In this document: piece after piece, positions 36,629 to 44,781 of the stretch
Layout: every line of letters begins with the position of its first letter
How positions within the stretch are numbered: the stretch's first letter is position 1
From: DASUPK01 sp963801055
GTDB lineage: Bacteria; Actinomycetota; Thermoleophilia; Solirubrobacterales; 70-9
Direction of reading: 5' to 3'
DNA: 64,000 nt
Assembly: GCA_963801055.1 (NCBI GenBank)
Contig: CAWDDE010000002.1
Coordinates: 1-64,000 of the forward strand
Notes under the pieces: model-generated
What the model saw: the letters and a program-made list of their open reading frames with translations, nothing else
Told to the model about the DNA's origin: nothing
The model's database searches: none
Position numbers and translations under genes: made by a program

Positions 36629-37102
36629 TCAGCAGGGGAGTTCCTGGACGTCGTAAGTGGGCGGCGGCCCGAAAGCCTCCTTTGTGCATCGGAAATCGGT
36701 GACCGTGGTCCGAATCCGGCCCTTCTTCGTCCGGGTGACGATCTCGTTCCACTGCCATCGATACGCGTAGACGTCCGGGTTCGTCTCGCCGGGGAACGGA
36801 GGGCTGCCGTCATCGGTGTGGTGCACGTCCGCCATGTATGCGCTTCCTTGGCGCGTCAGCTTTCCGATGTTCTTGCAGCCGGAGCCGACGAGGATGCCGT
36901 AGGGCGCATCCTCGATCGTGAATCCCATCGAGTTGTACTTCGCTCTAAATCCCTGCGCGGTCTTGAAGATCGCATCGGTGGTCTGATCGCAGGTCAGCCT
37001 GAGCCGCTTTTTCGCGTCGGCGCCGGTGACGACGACGCCGAGGACGATCAGCAACCCAACGACAGCCGCGATCGCAAGCTTCTTCGCCAAGGCAGCATCC
37101 AT
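36629..37102 (-). CDS. Secreted or membrane-anchored hypothetical protein
   Basis: 157 residues from ATG 37102 with GAGGAG upstream. Residues 8-27 are hydrophobic (LAIAAVVGLLIVLGVVVTGA), a signal peptide or anchor. Four cysteines remain in the mature part (LTCDQTTD, SGCKNIG, FRCTKEAF, LPC at the end), enough for two disulfides. The family is not recognised. It converges with the small charged protein gene, 7 bp apart. Confidence 0.65.
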   Translation of the reverse strand: MDAALAKKLAIAAVVGLLIVLGVVVTGADAKKRLRLTCDQTTDAIFKTAQGFRAKYNSMGFTIEDAPYGILVGSGCKNIGKLTRQGSAYMADVHHTDDGSPPFPGETNPDVYAYRWQWNEIVTRTKKGRIRTTVTDFRCTKEAFGPPPTYDVQELPC

Positions 37103-37175
37103 TGGCACTCCTCTCCCTATGAGACCGTTGCACGCCCAACGTAACCGCCGAGCCGGGAGATTTCCACCCCCGCGG

Positions 37176-37742
37176 CTAGTGCGCTTCGTCGGGAGCGTGT
37201 GCCGGCGGGCGTGACTCCTCCGCCAGCGATGTGATCTCGAGCACCCCGCGGGAGGCCTCCTCGAGCACCTCGGTCGCCTCCTCCGCCGAGCGCGCGTAGA
37301 GCTCGACCAGCAAATGGACGATGATCCGCTCCTCGTCGTGCTTGTGGAAGCGCACGTGGGTGAAGAACTCGCGGGTGCCGGCCTCGCCGAAGGAGCCGTA
37401 GGTGAGCGACTCCGCCGCCTCCGGGCCCGAGCAGCTCTCGACCTGGTCCTGGTCGACCGTGACCGTGCACGATGCGACCCAGGGGGTCCCCGCCACCATC
37501 CGCTCCCAGCGGTCCTCGACTGGCACAACCTTGTCGTCCTGGATCGTCAGGTGCGGCTGGTCGTGCAGGCAGCGCAGGCACTGCACGACGGCCTCCTGGA
37601 CCTCGTCAAGCCGCTCCGACGGCTCGCCGCTCTCTGGGTCGATGCGCAGGATCGCGTCGTAGTGCATCTGCACCTCGAGATCCTGGGCCCAGCAGCGATA
37701 GCAGCGCAACCACGCCGAGCGGTCTCCGTTGACCTCGCTCAT
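37176..37742 (-). CDS. Conserved-looking hypothetical protein with paired CxxC motifs
   Basis: 188 residues. CYRC (residues 14-17) and CLRC (about 55-58) could form one zinc site. Between and after them are acidic helices and an ELYARSAEEATEVLEEA helix. No family recognised. Starts ATG 37742; upstream is the end region of ecm on the same strand, 90 bp away, so it may be on the ecm transcript. Confidence 0.6.
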   Translation of the reverse strand: MSEVNGDRSAWLRCYRCWAQDLEVQMHYDAILRIDPESGEPSERLDEVQEAVVQCLRCLHDQPHLTIQDDKVVPVEDRWERMVAGTPWVASCTVTVDQDQVESCSGPEAAESLTYGSFGEAGTREFFTHVRFHKHDEERIIVHLLVELYARSAEEATEVLEEASRGVLEITSLAEESRPPAHAPDEAH

Positions 37743-37831
37743 CTCTCCCTATTGAAGCGCCCCGGCGCACTGGGCGCCAGTTGTGTGAACTGAATCAGCC
37801 GGTCAGCCCCCTCCAGCTCCTGCAGTCCGCT

Positions 37832-39832
37832 CTACGCGGGCTGCGCGGCGCGGTGGCGCTCGGCCACCAGATCCGCGATCTCGCCCATGATCCGGTTGAT
37901 CTCGAAGTCCTTCGGCGTGTAGACGCCGTCGACGCCGGCCTCGCGCATGGCGGCCGCATCGGCCGCGGGGATGATGCCGCCCACGACGACGGGAATGTCC
38001 GCTCCTTCGGTGCGCAGGAGTTCGACCACGCGCGGCACGAGCTCGCGGTGAGAGCCGGAGAGGATCGAGAGGCCGACCACGTCGACGTCCTCCTCGACAG
38101 CGGACTTGGCGATCTGCTCCGGTGTCAGCCGGATCCCCTGATAGATCACCTCCATGCCGACGTCTCGCGCCCGGACCGCGATCTGCTCGGCGCCGTTGGA
38201 GTGGCCGTCGAGACCTGGCTTGCCGACCAGAATCCGGATCGGGTGACCGATCTTCTCCGAGGCACCCCTGACGCGGTTCCTCACCTCGCCGAGAAGATCG
38301 GCGTTCACCGACCCTCCGGCCGCTGCCTCCGAGACACCTGTCGGCGCCCGGTAGTCGCCGAAGACGTCGCGCAGGACGCCGGCCCACTCGCCGGTCGTGG
38401 CGCCGGCCTTGGCGGCTTCGAGGGTGGCCGGCATGACGTTCGCGTTCTCGTCGCGCGCGGCCTCGGCGAGGTTCTCGAGGGCGGAGTCGACGGCGCCCTG
38501 GTCGCGTTGGGTGCGCCACTCCTCGAGGGCCGCGATCCGTTCGCGCTCGACCTCCGGGTCGGGCGTGAGGATGCCCCCGTCCTCGCCCGTCGTGAGCGGT
38601 GAGTCCTCGGTCTCGGTGAACTTGTTCTGCCCCACGACGACGATCTCACCGCGCTCGATCTTCGCGATCCGCTCGCGGTTCGACTCGACCAGCCGGGCCT
38701 TCATGTAGGGCACGGCCTCGACGGCGCCGCCGTGCTCGGCGACGGCCCTCATCTCGGCGTCGGCGCCCTCGGCGAGCTGCTCGACCAGGCCGTCCATCAC
38801 CTCCGAGCCCTCGAAGATGTCGGGGTACTCGAGCAGGTCGGTCTCGTTGGCGAGGATCTGCTGGATGCGCAGGCTCCACTGCTGGTCCCAGGGCCGCGGC
38901 AGCCCGAGCGCCTCGTTCCACGCCGGGAGCTGGATCGCCCGGGCGCGAGCGTCACGGCCGAGCGTCACGGCCAGCGCCTCGAGGACGATTCGGGGCACGT
39001 TGTTCTCGGGCTGGGACTCCGTCAGGCCGAGGGAGTTGACCTGGACGCCGTAACGGAGACGGAGGAACTTCGGCTCGGTCACCCCGTAGCGGTTGCGGCC
39101 GATCTCCTCCCAGAGGCGGCCCATGGCCCGCAGCTTCGCGTGCTCCTCGATGAAGCGGACGCCGGCGTTGACGAAGAACGAGATCCGGCCAAAGACCTTG
39201 GCGAAGTCCTCATCCGCTACCTGGCCGCGTGCCTTGACCTCGTCGAGGACTGCGATCGCGGTTGAGAGGGCGTAGGCGGCCTCCTGGACCGGGGTCGCGC
39301 CCGCCTCCTGCAGGTGGTAGGAGCAGACGTTGATCGGGTTCCACCTTGGAATCTCGTTGACGGTGAACGCGACCGTGTCGGCGATCAGCCGCATCGAGGG
39401 CCCGGGCGGGAAGGCGTAGGTGCCGCGAGAGAGGTACTCCTTGATGATGTCGTTCTGCGTCGTCCCGGCGAGGGCGGCGCGCTCGATCCCGTTCTCCTCG
39501 GCGACCGTCGCGTAGAGAGCGAGCAGCCAGGCGGCCGTCGCGTTGATCGTCATGGACGTGTTCATCTCGCCGAGGGGGATGCCGTCGAGGAGGGTGTGCA
39601 TGTCGCCCTTGTGGGCGATCGATACCCCGACCTTGCCGACCTCGCCGCGGGCGAGCTCGGCGTCTGGGTCGTAGCCGGTCTGGGTGGGCAGGTCGAATGC
39701 GACGGAGAGCCCGGTCTGACCCTTGGCGAGGTTCTTGCGGTAGAGCTCGTTCGACCGGCGGGCGTCGGAATGCCCTGCATAGGTGCGCATGACCCACGGG
39801 CGGTCCCGCTCCGGCAAGCGGTGCTCGCTCAT
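37832..39832 (-). CDS. ecm: Ethylmalonyl-CoA mutase (B12-dependent)
   Basis: 666 residues. The N-terminal catalytic TIM barrel has MRTYAGHSDARRSNELYRKN, GQTGLSVAFDLPTQTGYDPD, MNTSMTINATAAWLLALY, GTTQNDIIKEYLSRGTYAFP and NVCSYHLQEAGATPVQEAAY. The C-terminal B12 domain has the cobalamin lower-ligand motif KPGLDGHSNG (DxHxxG) and VVGGIIPAAD. The PTQTGYD and YLSRGTY pattern is the Ecm type rather than methylmalonyl-CoA mutase, which converts (2R)-ethylmalonyl-CoA to methylsuccinyl-CoA. ccr lies 3.6 kb away on the same strand. Confidence 0.9.
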   Translation of the reverse strand: MSEHRLPERDRPWVMRTYAGHSDARRSNELYRKNLAKGQTGLSVAFDLPTQTGYDPDAELARGEVGKVGVSIAHKGDMHTLLDGIPLGEMNTSMTINATAAWLLALYATVAEENGIERAALAGTTQNDIIKEYLSRGTYAFPPGPSMRLIADTVAFTVNEIPRWNPINVCSYHLQEAGATPVQEAAYALSTAIAVLDEVKARGQVADEDFAKVFGRISFFVNAGVRFIEEHAKLRAMGRLWEEIGRNRYGVTEPKFLRLRYGVQVNSLGLTESQPENNVPRIVLEALAVTLGRDARARAIQLPAWNEALGLPRPWDQQWSLRIQQILANETDLLEYPDIFEGSEVMDGLVEQLAEGADAEMRAVAEHGGAVEAVPYMKARLVESNRERIAKIERGEIVVVGQNKFTETEDSPLTTGEDGGILTPDPEVERERIAALEEWRTQRDQGAVDSALENLAEAARDENANVMPATLEAAKAGATTGEWAGVLRDVFGDYRAPTGVSEAAAGGSVNADLLGEVRNRVRGASEKIGHPIRILVGKPGLDGHSNGAEQIAVRARDVGMEVIYQGIRLTPEQIAKSAVEEDVDVVGLSILSGSHRELVPRVVELLRTEGADIPVVVGGIIPAADAAAMREAGVDGVYTPKDFEINRIMGEIADLVAERHRAAQPA

Positions 39833-39933
39833 GGCCTAATGGTAAGTGGCGGCCTTCGACCGGACCGCTCCGACCGGCACTGAGGGGTGTTCTTGCAGAT
39901 TCCCGGGCGCCTCACGGCTACGCTCCCGCCCGC

Positions 39934-40638
39934 ATGCGAACCAAGCTGACAGCCCTGATCGTCGCCTGCGCTGCCCTCGGAGCGGGCGTGGCCGCGCATG
40001 CGGCTCCGGTCCCGGTGGCGATGTACACGTTCCAGACGCAGGGCGACGTCTCTGCCTTCCGGAAGGTGGCGGGAACGAGCTGTAAGCGCAAGTGGGCCGG
40101 CAACCAGGCGTTGTCGATCCGGGTCGGCGACAAAACGAGCTCGTGCGCGTACCGCTCCTCGGTCGTGGCCGACTCGAGCGACCAACACGCGGATCAGGGG
40201 ATGGTCGCCACGACCAGCGTCGGCGGCGGCACGCCGAAGCTGCAGAAGAAGTCCTTCGTCGGGGTGGGGGTGCGCCGCAGCGACTCCACGAGCTACGTCC
40301 TGCGGATCCTGCCGAATGCGCACAAGTGGCAGTACTTCCGCGACCCGAAGGGGGCGGCGGGCGCGACGCTCGTGGCGTCAGGGGCCGGCAAGTTCATCAA
40401 GCTCGGCTCGAAGGCCAACGTGATCGCGATCCGAGCCTTCTCCCACGGCGGCGCCACCACGAGCATTACCGGCTCGGTCAACGGCCACGGCGTGCTGACG
40501 ACGACCGATTCGGGTGCGGACCAGCCCGACGGGCGGCAGACCGTGGTCACGACCGGCGCCAAGGGCTCGGGCGCTGGGACGGGCATCAGCGGCCGGTTCG
40601 ACAACGTCACCGTTCAAGTCCCGAACCCGTTCGGCTAG
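39934..40638 (+). CDS. Secreted beta-rich hypothetical protein
   Basis: 234 residues with a clean signal peptide (MRTKLTALIVACAALGAGVA, cleavage after AHA). The mature part alternates strands as in a laminin-G or concanavalin-like jelly roll (SYVLRILPNAHKWQYFRDPK, GKFIKLGSKANVIAIRAF, GRFDNVTVQV). Two cysteines in the N-terminal half may pair. Divergent from ecm by 101 bp. Ligand unknown. Confidence 0.7.
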   Translation: MRTKLTALIVACAALGAGVAAHAAPVPVAMYTFQTQGDVSAFRKVAGTSCKRKWAGNQALSIRVGDKTSSCAYRSSVVADSSDQHADQGMVATTSVGGGTPKLQKKSFVGVGVRRSDSTSYVLRILPNAHKWQYFRDPKGAAGATLVASGAGKFIKLGSKANVIAIRAFSHGGATTSITGSVNGHGVLTTTDSGADQPDGRQTVVTTGAKGSGAGTGISGRFDNVTVQVPNPFG

Positions 40639-40689
40639 GCGGGAGCAAAATCCCCGCCACTTCCGGCTGAATCCACTATCTTCGGCCGG

Positions 40690-40980
40690 GTGGCCACGAC
40701 CACCGTTGAGCGCCCCAGGCCTGCTGGTCCGGAGGAGGGCCTGGGGGGAAATTGGCTGGTGATCGTCCTCAACGACGATCACAACACCTTCGATCACGTC
40801 GCCCACACGCTGTCGAGCGTGATCCCCGGCCTTACCCTCGACAGCGGCTACCGCTTCGCGGACAAGATCCACAACAGCGGCAAGGCCGCGGTCTGGACCG
40901 GACCCCGCGAGCCGGCCGAGCTCTACTGGGAGCAGCTGCAGGACGCAGGGCTGACGATGGCCCCGCTCGAGCAGCATTAG
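40690..40980 (+). CDS. clpS: ClpS adaptor for ClpAP/ClpCP protease
   Basis: 96 residues from GTG 40690. The core LVIVLNDDHNTFDHVAHTL matches the N-degron-binding face (NDDHNTF), followed by FADKIHNSGKAAVWTGPREP and ELYWEQLQDAGLTMAPLE. ClpS delivers N-degron substrates to Clp ATPases. No Clp gene is adjacent. Confidence 0.92.
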   Translation: MATTTVERPRPAGPEEGLGGNWLVIVLNDDHNTFDHVAHTLSSVIPGLTLDSGYRFADKIHNSGKAAVWTGPREPAELYWEQLQDAGLTMAPLEQH

Positions 40981-40986
40981 CCTGGC

Positions 40987-41060
40987 CTAGCCGAGCGAGT
41001 CCACGTCGATCATGGCTTTGGCGAAGGCCTCTGGAGCCTCCTGAGGCATTATGGCCCATC
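40987..41060 (-). pseudogene. 3' remnant of an alpha/beta-hydrolase-like gene
   Basis: Minus-strand codons spell MPQEAPEAFAKAMIDVDSLG and a stop at 40987. This resembles the very end of alpha/beta-hydrolase proteins (HMPQEEAPEAF-type final helix). Nothing upstream fits the rest of the fold, as the redoxin gene starts at once. I read it as a decayed fragment; chance similarity is possible because it is short. Confidence 0.35.
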
Positions 41061-41066
41061 TCGTGA

Positions 41067-42041
41067 CTAGCCGAAGGTGAAGACGTAGGCCTGGAGGCCC
41101 GGGTCCTGGAAGCTGATCTCGAAGAGGTGCTCCTCGACACTGCCTGGCTGGCGGATGAGCTGATACAGGCGTGCGTCCGTGACCGCGCCGTTGCCCTCTT
41201 CGTCCACGTCGAGCCCGTGCGCCGGGCCGGCCGGGTTCCCGTCGATCAGGACCTGGAACTGGTCCGAGGATCCCTCTGTGCTCGTGCCCATGACGAGATT
41301 CACATCCCGGGCCTGAAAGCGGTACGCGATGCGCCCATTGGCCCTGTTCAGCACCGTGGCCTGTCTCCCCACCGTCCAGTCGCCCGATAGAGACCACTGG
41401 TTGAGCTCGAGCCGCGGCGGCTCGTCGTAGACGCGCGGCTCGTCGAGCGCCACACCGCCGGGAGAGGCGAGGTTCTGCCCCCTGGCGTAGCCGACGTAGG
41501 TCTCGGGGGACCCGAGGCTCTCCCAATCCGCCGCGACCTCGACGCCGGTGACATCAGGCGAAACCAGCTCTCGGTCGACGCCGTCGGACCCCGCCTCTGC
41601 CAGCAACTGCTGGATCACAGTCTCAGAGCGCTCGTAGTCCTCCTCGCCGAAGTGGTGATGGCGGATTCGCCCCTCAGCGTCGATGAAGTAGAGCGCGGGC
41701 CAGTAGTTGTTGTCGAAGGCGCGCCAGACCGCGAAGTCGTTGTCGACCGCGATCGGATAGTCGACACCCATCGCTTGGAGGGCCGGGCGGATCTTGTCGA
41801 CGTCGTGCTCGAATGGGAACTCCGGTGAGTGCGCGCCGATCATCACCAGTCCGTTGTCCTCGTACTTCTTGGCCCAGGCGCGGACGTAGGGAAGGGTGCG
41901 CAGCCAGTTGACGCACGAGAACGTGCAGAACTGGACCGCGACGACCTTTCCTCGCAGGCCCTCCGGCGTCAGCGGCTCCGAGTTGAGCCAACCGGTGGCG
42001 CCGTCGAGCTCGGGCAGCTCCCCTTCGACTGACAATTCCAT
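41067..42041 (-). CDS. Thioredoxin-fold redoxin with DipZ-like C-terminal domain
   Basis: About 324 residues. The N-terminal redoxin matches DipZ/TlpA-type proteins (KVVAVQFCTFSCVNWLRTLP, VRAWAKKYEDNGLVMIGAHS, HDVDKIRPALQAMGVDYPIA), and the C-terminal 160 residues are the beta-rich domain found after it (ETYVGYARGQNLASPGG, DVNLVMGTSTEGSSDQFQVL). In DipZ the motif is CxxC (SCINC); here it is CTFSCVNW: the second cysteine is Trp and an extra Cys lies 4 positions before. ATG 42041 has GAGGG at 8-base spacing; ATG 42059 is possible. Confidence 0.82.
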   Translation of the reverse strand: MELSVEGELPELDGATGWLNSEPLTPEGLRGKVVAVQFCTFSCVNWLRTLPYVRAWAKKYEDNGLVMIGAHSPEFPFEHDVDKIRPALQAMGVDYPIAVDNDFAVWRAFDNNYWPALYFIDAEGRIRHHHFGEEDYERSETVIQQLLAEAGSDGVDRELVSPDVTGVEVAADWESLGSPETYVGYARGQNLASPGGVALDEPRVYDEPPRLELNQWSLSGDWTVGRQATVLNRANGRIAYRFQARDVNLVMGTSTEGSSDQFQVLIDGNPAGPAHGLDVDEEGNGAVTDARLYQLIRQPGSVEEHLFEISFQDPGLQAYVFTFG

Positions 42042-42166
42042 CGCTGTTTCCCTCTGCATTCTCTCTCACTCAGGTCGGCTCGTTGGGGGCGTCATCCCGG
42101 AACCGCAGCGCCGACCGCCTTCAGGATCTGGCGCTCCCCGGACACTACTCCCGTGAGGCGGCGAAT

Positions 42167-42943
42167 CTACTTCTTGGTAGGCGAGTCCTGGGCCAGGTTG
42201 TTGTTGCCGGGGCCGCCGTTCAGGCGGTCCTTGCCCGGCCCCCCGATCAGCTGATCCCGGCCCGGCCCGCCGAAGAGGCGATCCATTCCCATCCCGCCGC
42301 CGAGCAGGTCGGCTCCCGGGCCGCCCCGCAGCAGGTCATCGCCCGAGTTGCCACCGAGCAGGTCGTCGTCGGCGCCGCCGTTGAGCTTGTCGCCTCCGGA
42401 GTTGGCGATCAGCACGTCCCTGCCGCCGAGGCCGGTCATCCCGTCGTTTCCGCTGCCGCCGTTGATGCTGTCGCGCAGCTGCCCTCCCGCGACCTGGTCG
42501 TCGCCGCGCCCCGCCAGGACGAGGTTGAAGCAGGAGCCCCCGCCCACGTACCGGTCGTTGCCCGAGCCGAGCAGCGCGCCGCAGCCGGTCCCGTGCCCGA
42601 ATCCGCCGGGAAGGTCGCGCTGCCCAAATCCGGTAGTGCTTCCCACCCCCGACAGATCGACCCTGTCATTTCCGGCGGCGCTGGACACGTCGACCTCGGA
42701 GACATGCGAGCAGGCGACCGGGCCAGTGCGCGGGTTCTTCCCGTTCACCTTGACGAGGGTCGCGCTGCAACTCACCGTGATCCGATCCGAGCCGCTGTCG
42801 CCGGCGACCTTGAGGAGCTCCCCGCTGACGGAGGAGCGGACCTTGGCGTGGGCCGCGCCCGGCGCGGCGAGCACCACTCCGGCAAGCGCGCCGAGCAGCG
42901 CGAGGCGCATAAGACCCTGATTGGTGGGCGTCAGCACGGGCAA
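42167..42943 (-). CDS. Secreted RTX calcium-binding repeat protein
   Basis: 258 residues: signal peptide (LALLGALAGVVLAAPGAAHA), a 90-residue beta-rich part (SGDSGSDRITVSCSATLVKV-like), then tandem nonapeptides GGxGxDxLx from about residue 125 (GSGNDRYVGGG, GGSGNDGMTGLGGRDVLIAN, GGPGKDRLNGGPGNNNL). These form a calcium-bound parallel beta roll. Likely extracellular, with no enzymatic domain. Confidence 0.85.
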   Translation of the reverse strand: MPVLTPTNQGLMRLALLGALAGVVLAAPGAAHAKVRSSVSGELLKVAGDSGSDRITVSCSATLVKVNGKNPRTGPVACSHVSEVDVSSAAGNDRVDLSGVGSTTGFGQRDLPGGFGHGTGCGALLGSGNDRYVGGGSCFNLVLAGRGDDQVAGGQLRDSINGGSGNDGMTGLGGRDVLIANSGGDKLNGGADDDLLGGNSGDDLLRGGPGADLLGGGMGMDRLFGGPGRDQLIGGPGKDRLNGGPGNNNLAQDSPTKK

Positions 42944-42982
42944 TGAAGGAACACCCCCGCCCCCGCATAGTTCTGGACGATC

Positions 42983-43001
42983 TTCTGGCCATACGCCAGA
43001 A
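42983..43001. terminator. Possible terminator hairpin
   Basis: TTCTGGC-CATAC-GCCAGAA: a 7-bp stem between the ABM-like gene end (43019) and the RTX gene start (42943). No T-run, so weak. Confidence 0.35.
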
Positions 43002-43018
43002 AACTCTCCAGATCTGGG

Positions 43019-43369
43019 CTACTCCCCCGCGATCAGGACATGCCAGACAGGCAGGACCGGCTTGTTGAAGTAGTTGACTGCTTCCTCCCGGAGGGCGGAG
43101 ATCTCGTCGGAGTACCAGTACCGCTCGAAGTCGTCGCGGGAGTCCCAGAGCGATGCCTGCCGGAAGTGGAGCGGATCTTCGACGTTGCGGGTCAGCGACC
43201 ATCCCTTCGCACCGAACGCCATCACGCGGGCGGCGCCCGGCTCCCAGATCTCGTACCAGCGCTCCGCCCGGAAGGGGTGGACGTGCCAGTCGATGTAGAC
43301 GACATCGAGTTCACGGCCGCGTGGGCTCTCCTGCTCCCAGGTGCCCTGCGCGGACTCCGGGGTGCTCAC
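43019..43369 (-). CDS. Small protein downstream of ccr, possible dimeric alpha-beta barrel
   Basis: 116 residues from GTG 43369 (VSTPESAQGTWEQESPRGRE), a start set by GGAGGTG 7 bases away. LDVVYIDWHVHPFRAERWYE, FGAKGWSLTRNVEDPLHFRQ and ASLWDSRDDFERYWYSDEIS suggest an ABM/ferredoxin-like fold (dimeric alpha-beta barrel) as in monooxygenase-type small proteins. No function known. Its GTG overlaps the stop of the second mini-peptide in the ccr-linked repeat, so its translation is chained to ccr. Confidence 0.7.
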   Translation of the reverse strand: MSTPESAQGTWEQESPRGRELDVVYIDWHVHPFRAERWYEIWEPGAARVMAFGAKGWSLTRNVEDPLHFRQASLWDSRDDFERYWYSDEISALREEAVNYFNKPVLPVWHVLIAGE

Positions 43370-43401
43370 GCGCCCACCTCCAGGGCTACGGTCGGCGTCA
43401 C
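43366..43401 (-). CDS. Mini-peptide 2 in the ccr-linked repeat (11 residues)
   Basis: The next repeat unit: VTPTVALEVGA, differing from peptide 1 by Lys to Glu, preceded by AAAGGT and ending in TGA at 43366 overlapping the start of the 43019-43369 gene. Translation is inferred. Confidence 0.35.
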   Translation of the reverse strand: MTPTVALEVGA

Positions 43402-43433
43402 GCGCCGACCTTTAGGGCTACGGTCGGCGTCAC
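43398..43433 (-). CDS. Mini-peptide 1 in the ccr-linked repeat (11 residues)
   Basis: GTG overlapping the ccr stop opens VTPTVALKVGA, ending in TGA at 43398 that overlaps the next GTG. A gAGGT lies 7 bases before. Translation is inferred from layout only. Confidence 0.35.
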   Translation of the reverse strand: MTPTVALKVGA

Positions 43434-44686
43434 GCGCCGACCTCGGCCCGGATGGCTCCCGGGCCCTCCTCGCTCTTGCCCTCCTCCTCGCTGGTCGCGC
43501 CGACGAGGATCGAGATCTTGCCGAGGTGCTTGTTCTCGTGCAGGAGCTGGTGCGCCTCCGCGACTCCTTCGAAGCCCATCACCCGCCAGAGGACGGGCCG
43601 GATCTTGCCCTCGGCCATCAACTCGTTGGCTCGCCAGCACTCGTAGGCGTTGGCGAAGTGGGAACCGATGATCTGCTTCTGGCGCATCCAGAGGTAGCGG
43701 ACGTCGAAGTCGAGCGTGTAGCCCGAGGTCGCGCCGCAGATCACCACCTTGCCGAACGGCTTCACGACGAAGACGGAGGTCGGGAAGGTGGCCTGTCCGA
43801 CATGCTCGAAGACGATGTCGGGGGAGTCGCCGAGGATCTCCTTGACGCGCTTGGCGAACTCGCGTGAGACCTTGAAGCGCCCCTTCTCCTCCTCAGGTGT
43901 CTCACCGCCCTTCCGCATCATCCCGGAGAAGTCGTTGCGGTTGATGTTGTCGACCGCGCCGAGGCGCTTGACCAGCTCGCCCTTCTCATCCGATGAGACG
44001 ACGCCCACGGCGTTGGCGCCCGACGCGGCGCAGAGCTGGGTGGCGAAGACGCCGAGCCCGCCCGCGGCGCCCCAGATCAGCACGTTGTGCCCGGCCTGCA
44101 GCTTGCACTGGTCGATCAGCATCCGGTAGGCGGTGAAATAGGTGAGCCCGTAGGCCGACGACTCCGCCCAAGAGAGGTTCTGCGGTCGGGGGAGTAGCTG
44201 CTGGGCCTGGACCTTGGTGAACTGGGCAAACGATCCCCAGGTCGTCTCGTATCCCCAGATCTTCTGGCTGGGCGCAGCCAAGGGGTCGAGGCCGTGCACC
44301 TCGACGTCCTCGTAGGAGGCCTGGTTGCAGTGGATCACGACCTCGTCGCCGGGCTCCCACTTGGTGACGCCCTCGCCGACCTTCCAGACGATCCCGGAGG
44401 CGTCCGAGCCCCCGATGTGGTGGCCGTATTCCTCGTGGTCGCCGTAGCCGAACACCGAGACCGGCTTGCCGAGCGCCGCCCAGACGTTGTTGAAGTTCAC
44501 GCCGGCGGCCATCACGCGGACGATCACCTCGAAGGCGCCGGGCTCCGGCACATCGATCTCCTCGACCTGGAAGGCGTCCCTTGGCTCGCCCTCCCGCTCC
44601 GGGCGGATCACCCAGGCCGCCATCTTCTCGGGCAGCTCGCCCGGCTGGACATCGAGCTTTGAAACGTCGGCGATCTCTACGGCCAA
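43430..44686 (-). CDS. ccr: Crotonyl-CoA carboxylase/reductase
   Basis: About 418 residues of an MDR-fold enzyme that reductively carboxylates crotonyl-CoA to ethylmalonyl-CoA with NADPH and CO2. Ccr-specific landmarks: VNFNNVWAALGKPVSVFGY, HHIGGSDASGIVWKVGEGV, APSQKIWGYETTWGSFAQFT, KVQAQQLLPRPQNLSWAESS, HNVLIWGAAGGLGVFATQL, GANAVGVVSSDEKGELVKRL. The TTG at 44686 has GGGAG at good spacing; an in-frame TTG at 44731 is longer. Divergent from a nuclease-like gene. Its end lies inside a repeat that overlaps the next gene. Confidence 0.92.
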   Translation of the reverse strand: MAVEIADVSKLDVQPGELPEKMAAWVIRPEREGEPRDAFQVEEIDVPEPGAFEVIVRVMAAGVNFNNVWAALGKPVSVFGYGDHEEYGHHIGGSDASGIVWKVGEGVTKWEPGDEVVIHCNQASYEDVEVHGLDPLAAPSQKIWGYETTWGSFAQFTKVQAQQLLPRPQNLSWAESSAYGLTYFTAYRMLIDQCKLQAGHNVLIWGAAGGLGVFATQLCAASGANAVGVVSSDEKGELVKRLGAVDNINRNDFSGMMRKGGETPEEEKGRFKVSREFAKRVKEILGDSPDIVFEHVGQATFPTSVFVVKPFGKVVICGATSGYTLDFDVRYLWMRQKQIIGSHFANAYECWRANELMAEGKIRPVLWRVMGFEGVAEAHQLLHENKHLGKISILVGATSEEEGKSEEGPGAIRAEVGA

Positions 44687-44781
44687 TGTGACTCCCGGTT
44701 CGTTGGTCGTGGACGCCTGGATCGTATTCAACCCACCCCTGTCAGGTTCCCGTCCGGGATCGCGACTACGTTCAAGAGTCC

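Larger units (their letters stand above)
43366..43443 (-). repeat. 32-bp tandem repeat linking ccr to the next gene, each unit a ribosome-binding site plus GTGA stop/start
   Basis: On the plus strand AGGGCTACGGTCGGCGTC recurs at 43382 and 43414 with period 32; the flanking TCACGCGCC occurs three times (43366, 43398, 43430). On the minus strand each unit holds AGGT, a 7-base gap and GTGA, where TGA ends one reading frame and GTG starts the next: at 43433/43430 (ccr stop), 43401/43398 and 43369/43366 (start of the next gene). Each unit also folds as GGTCGGCG-CGTGA-CGCCGACC, hiding the GTGA in the loop. Confidence 0.85.
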
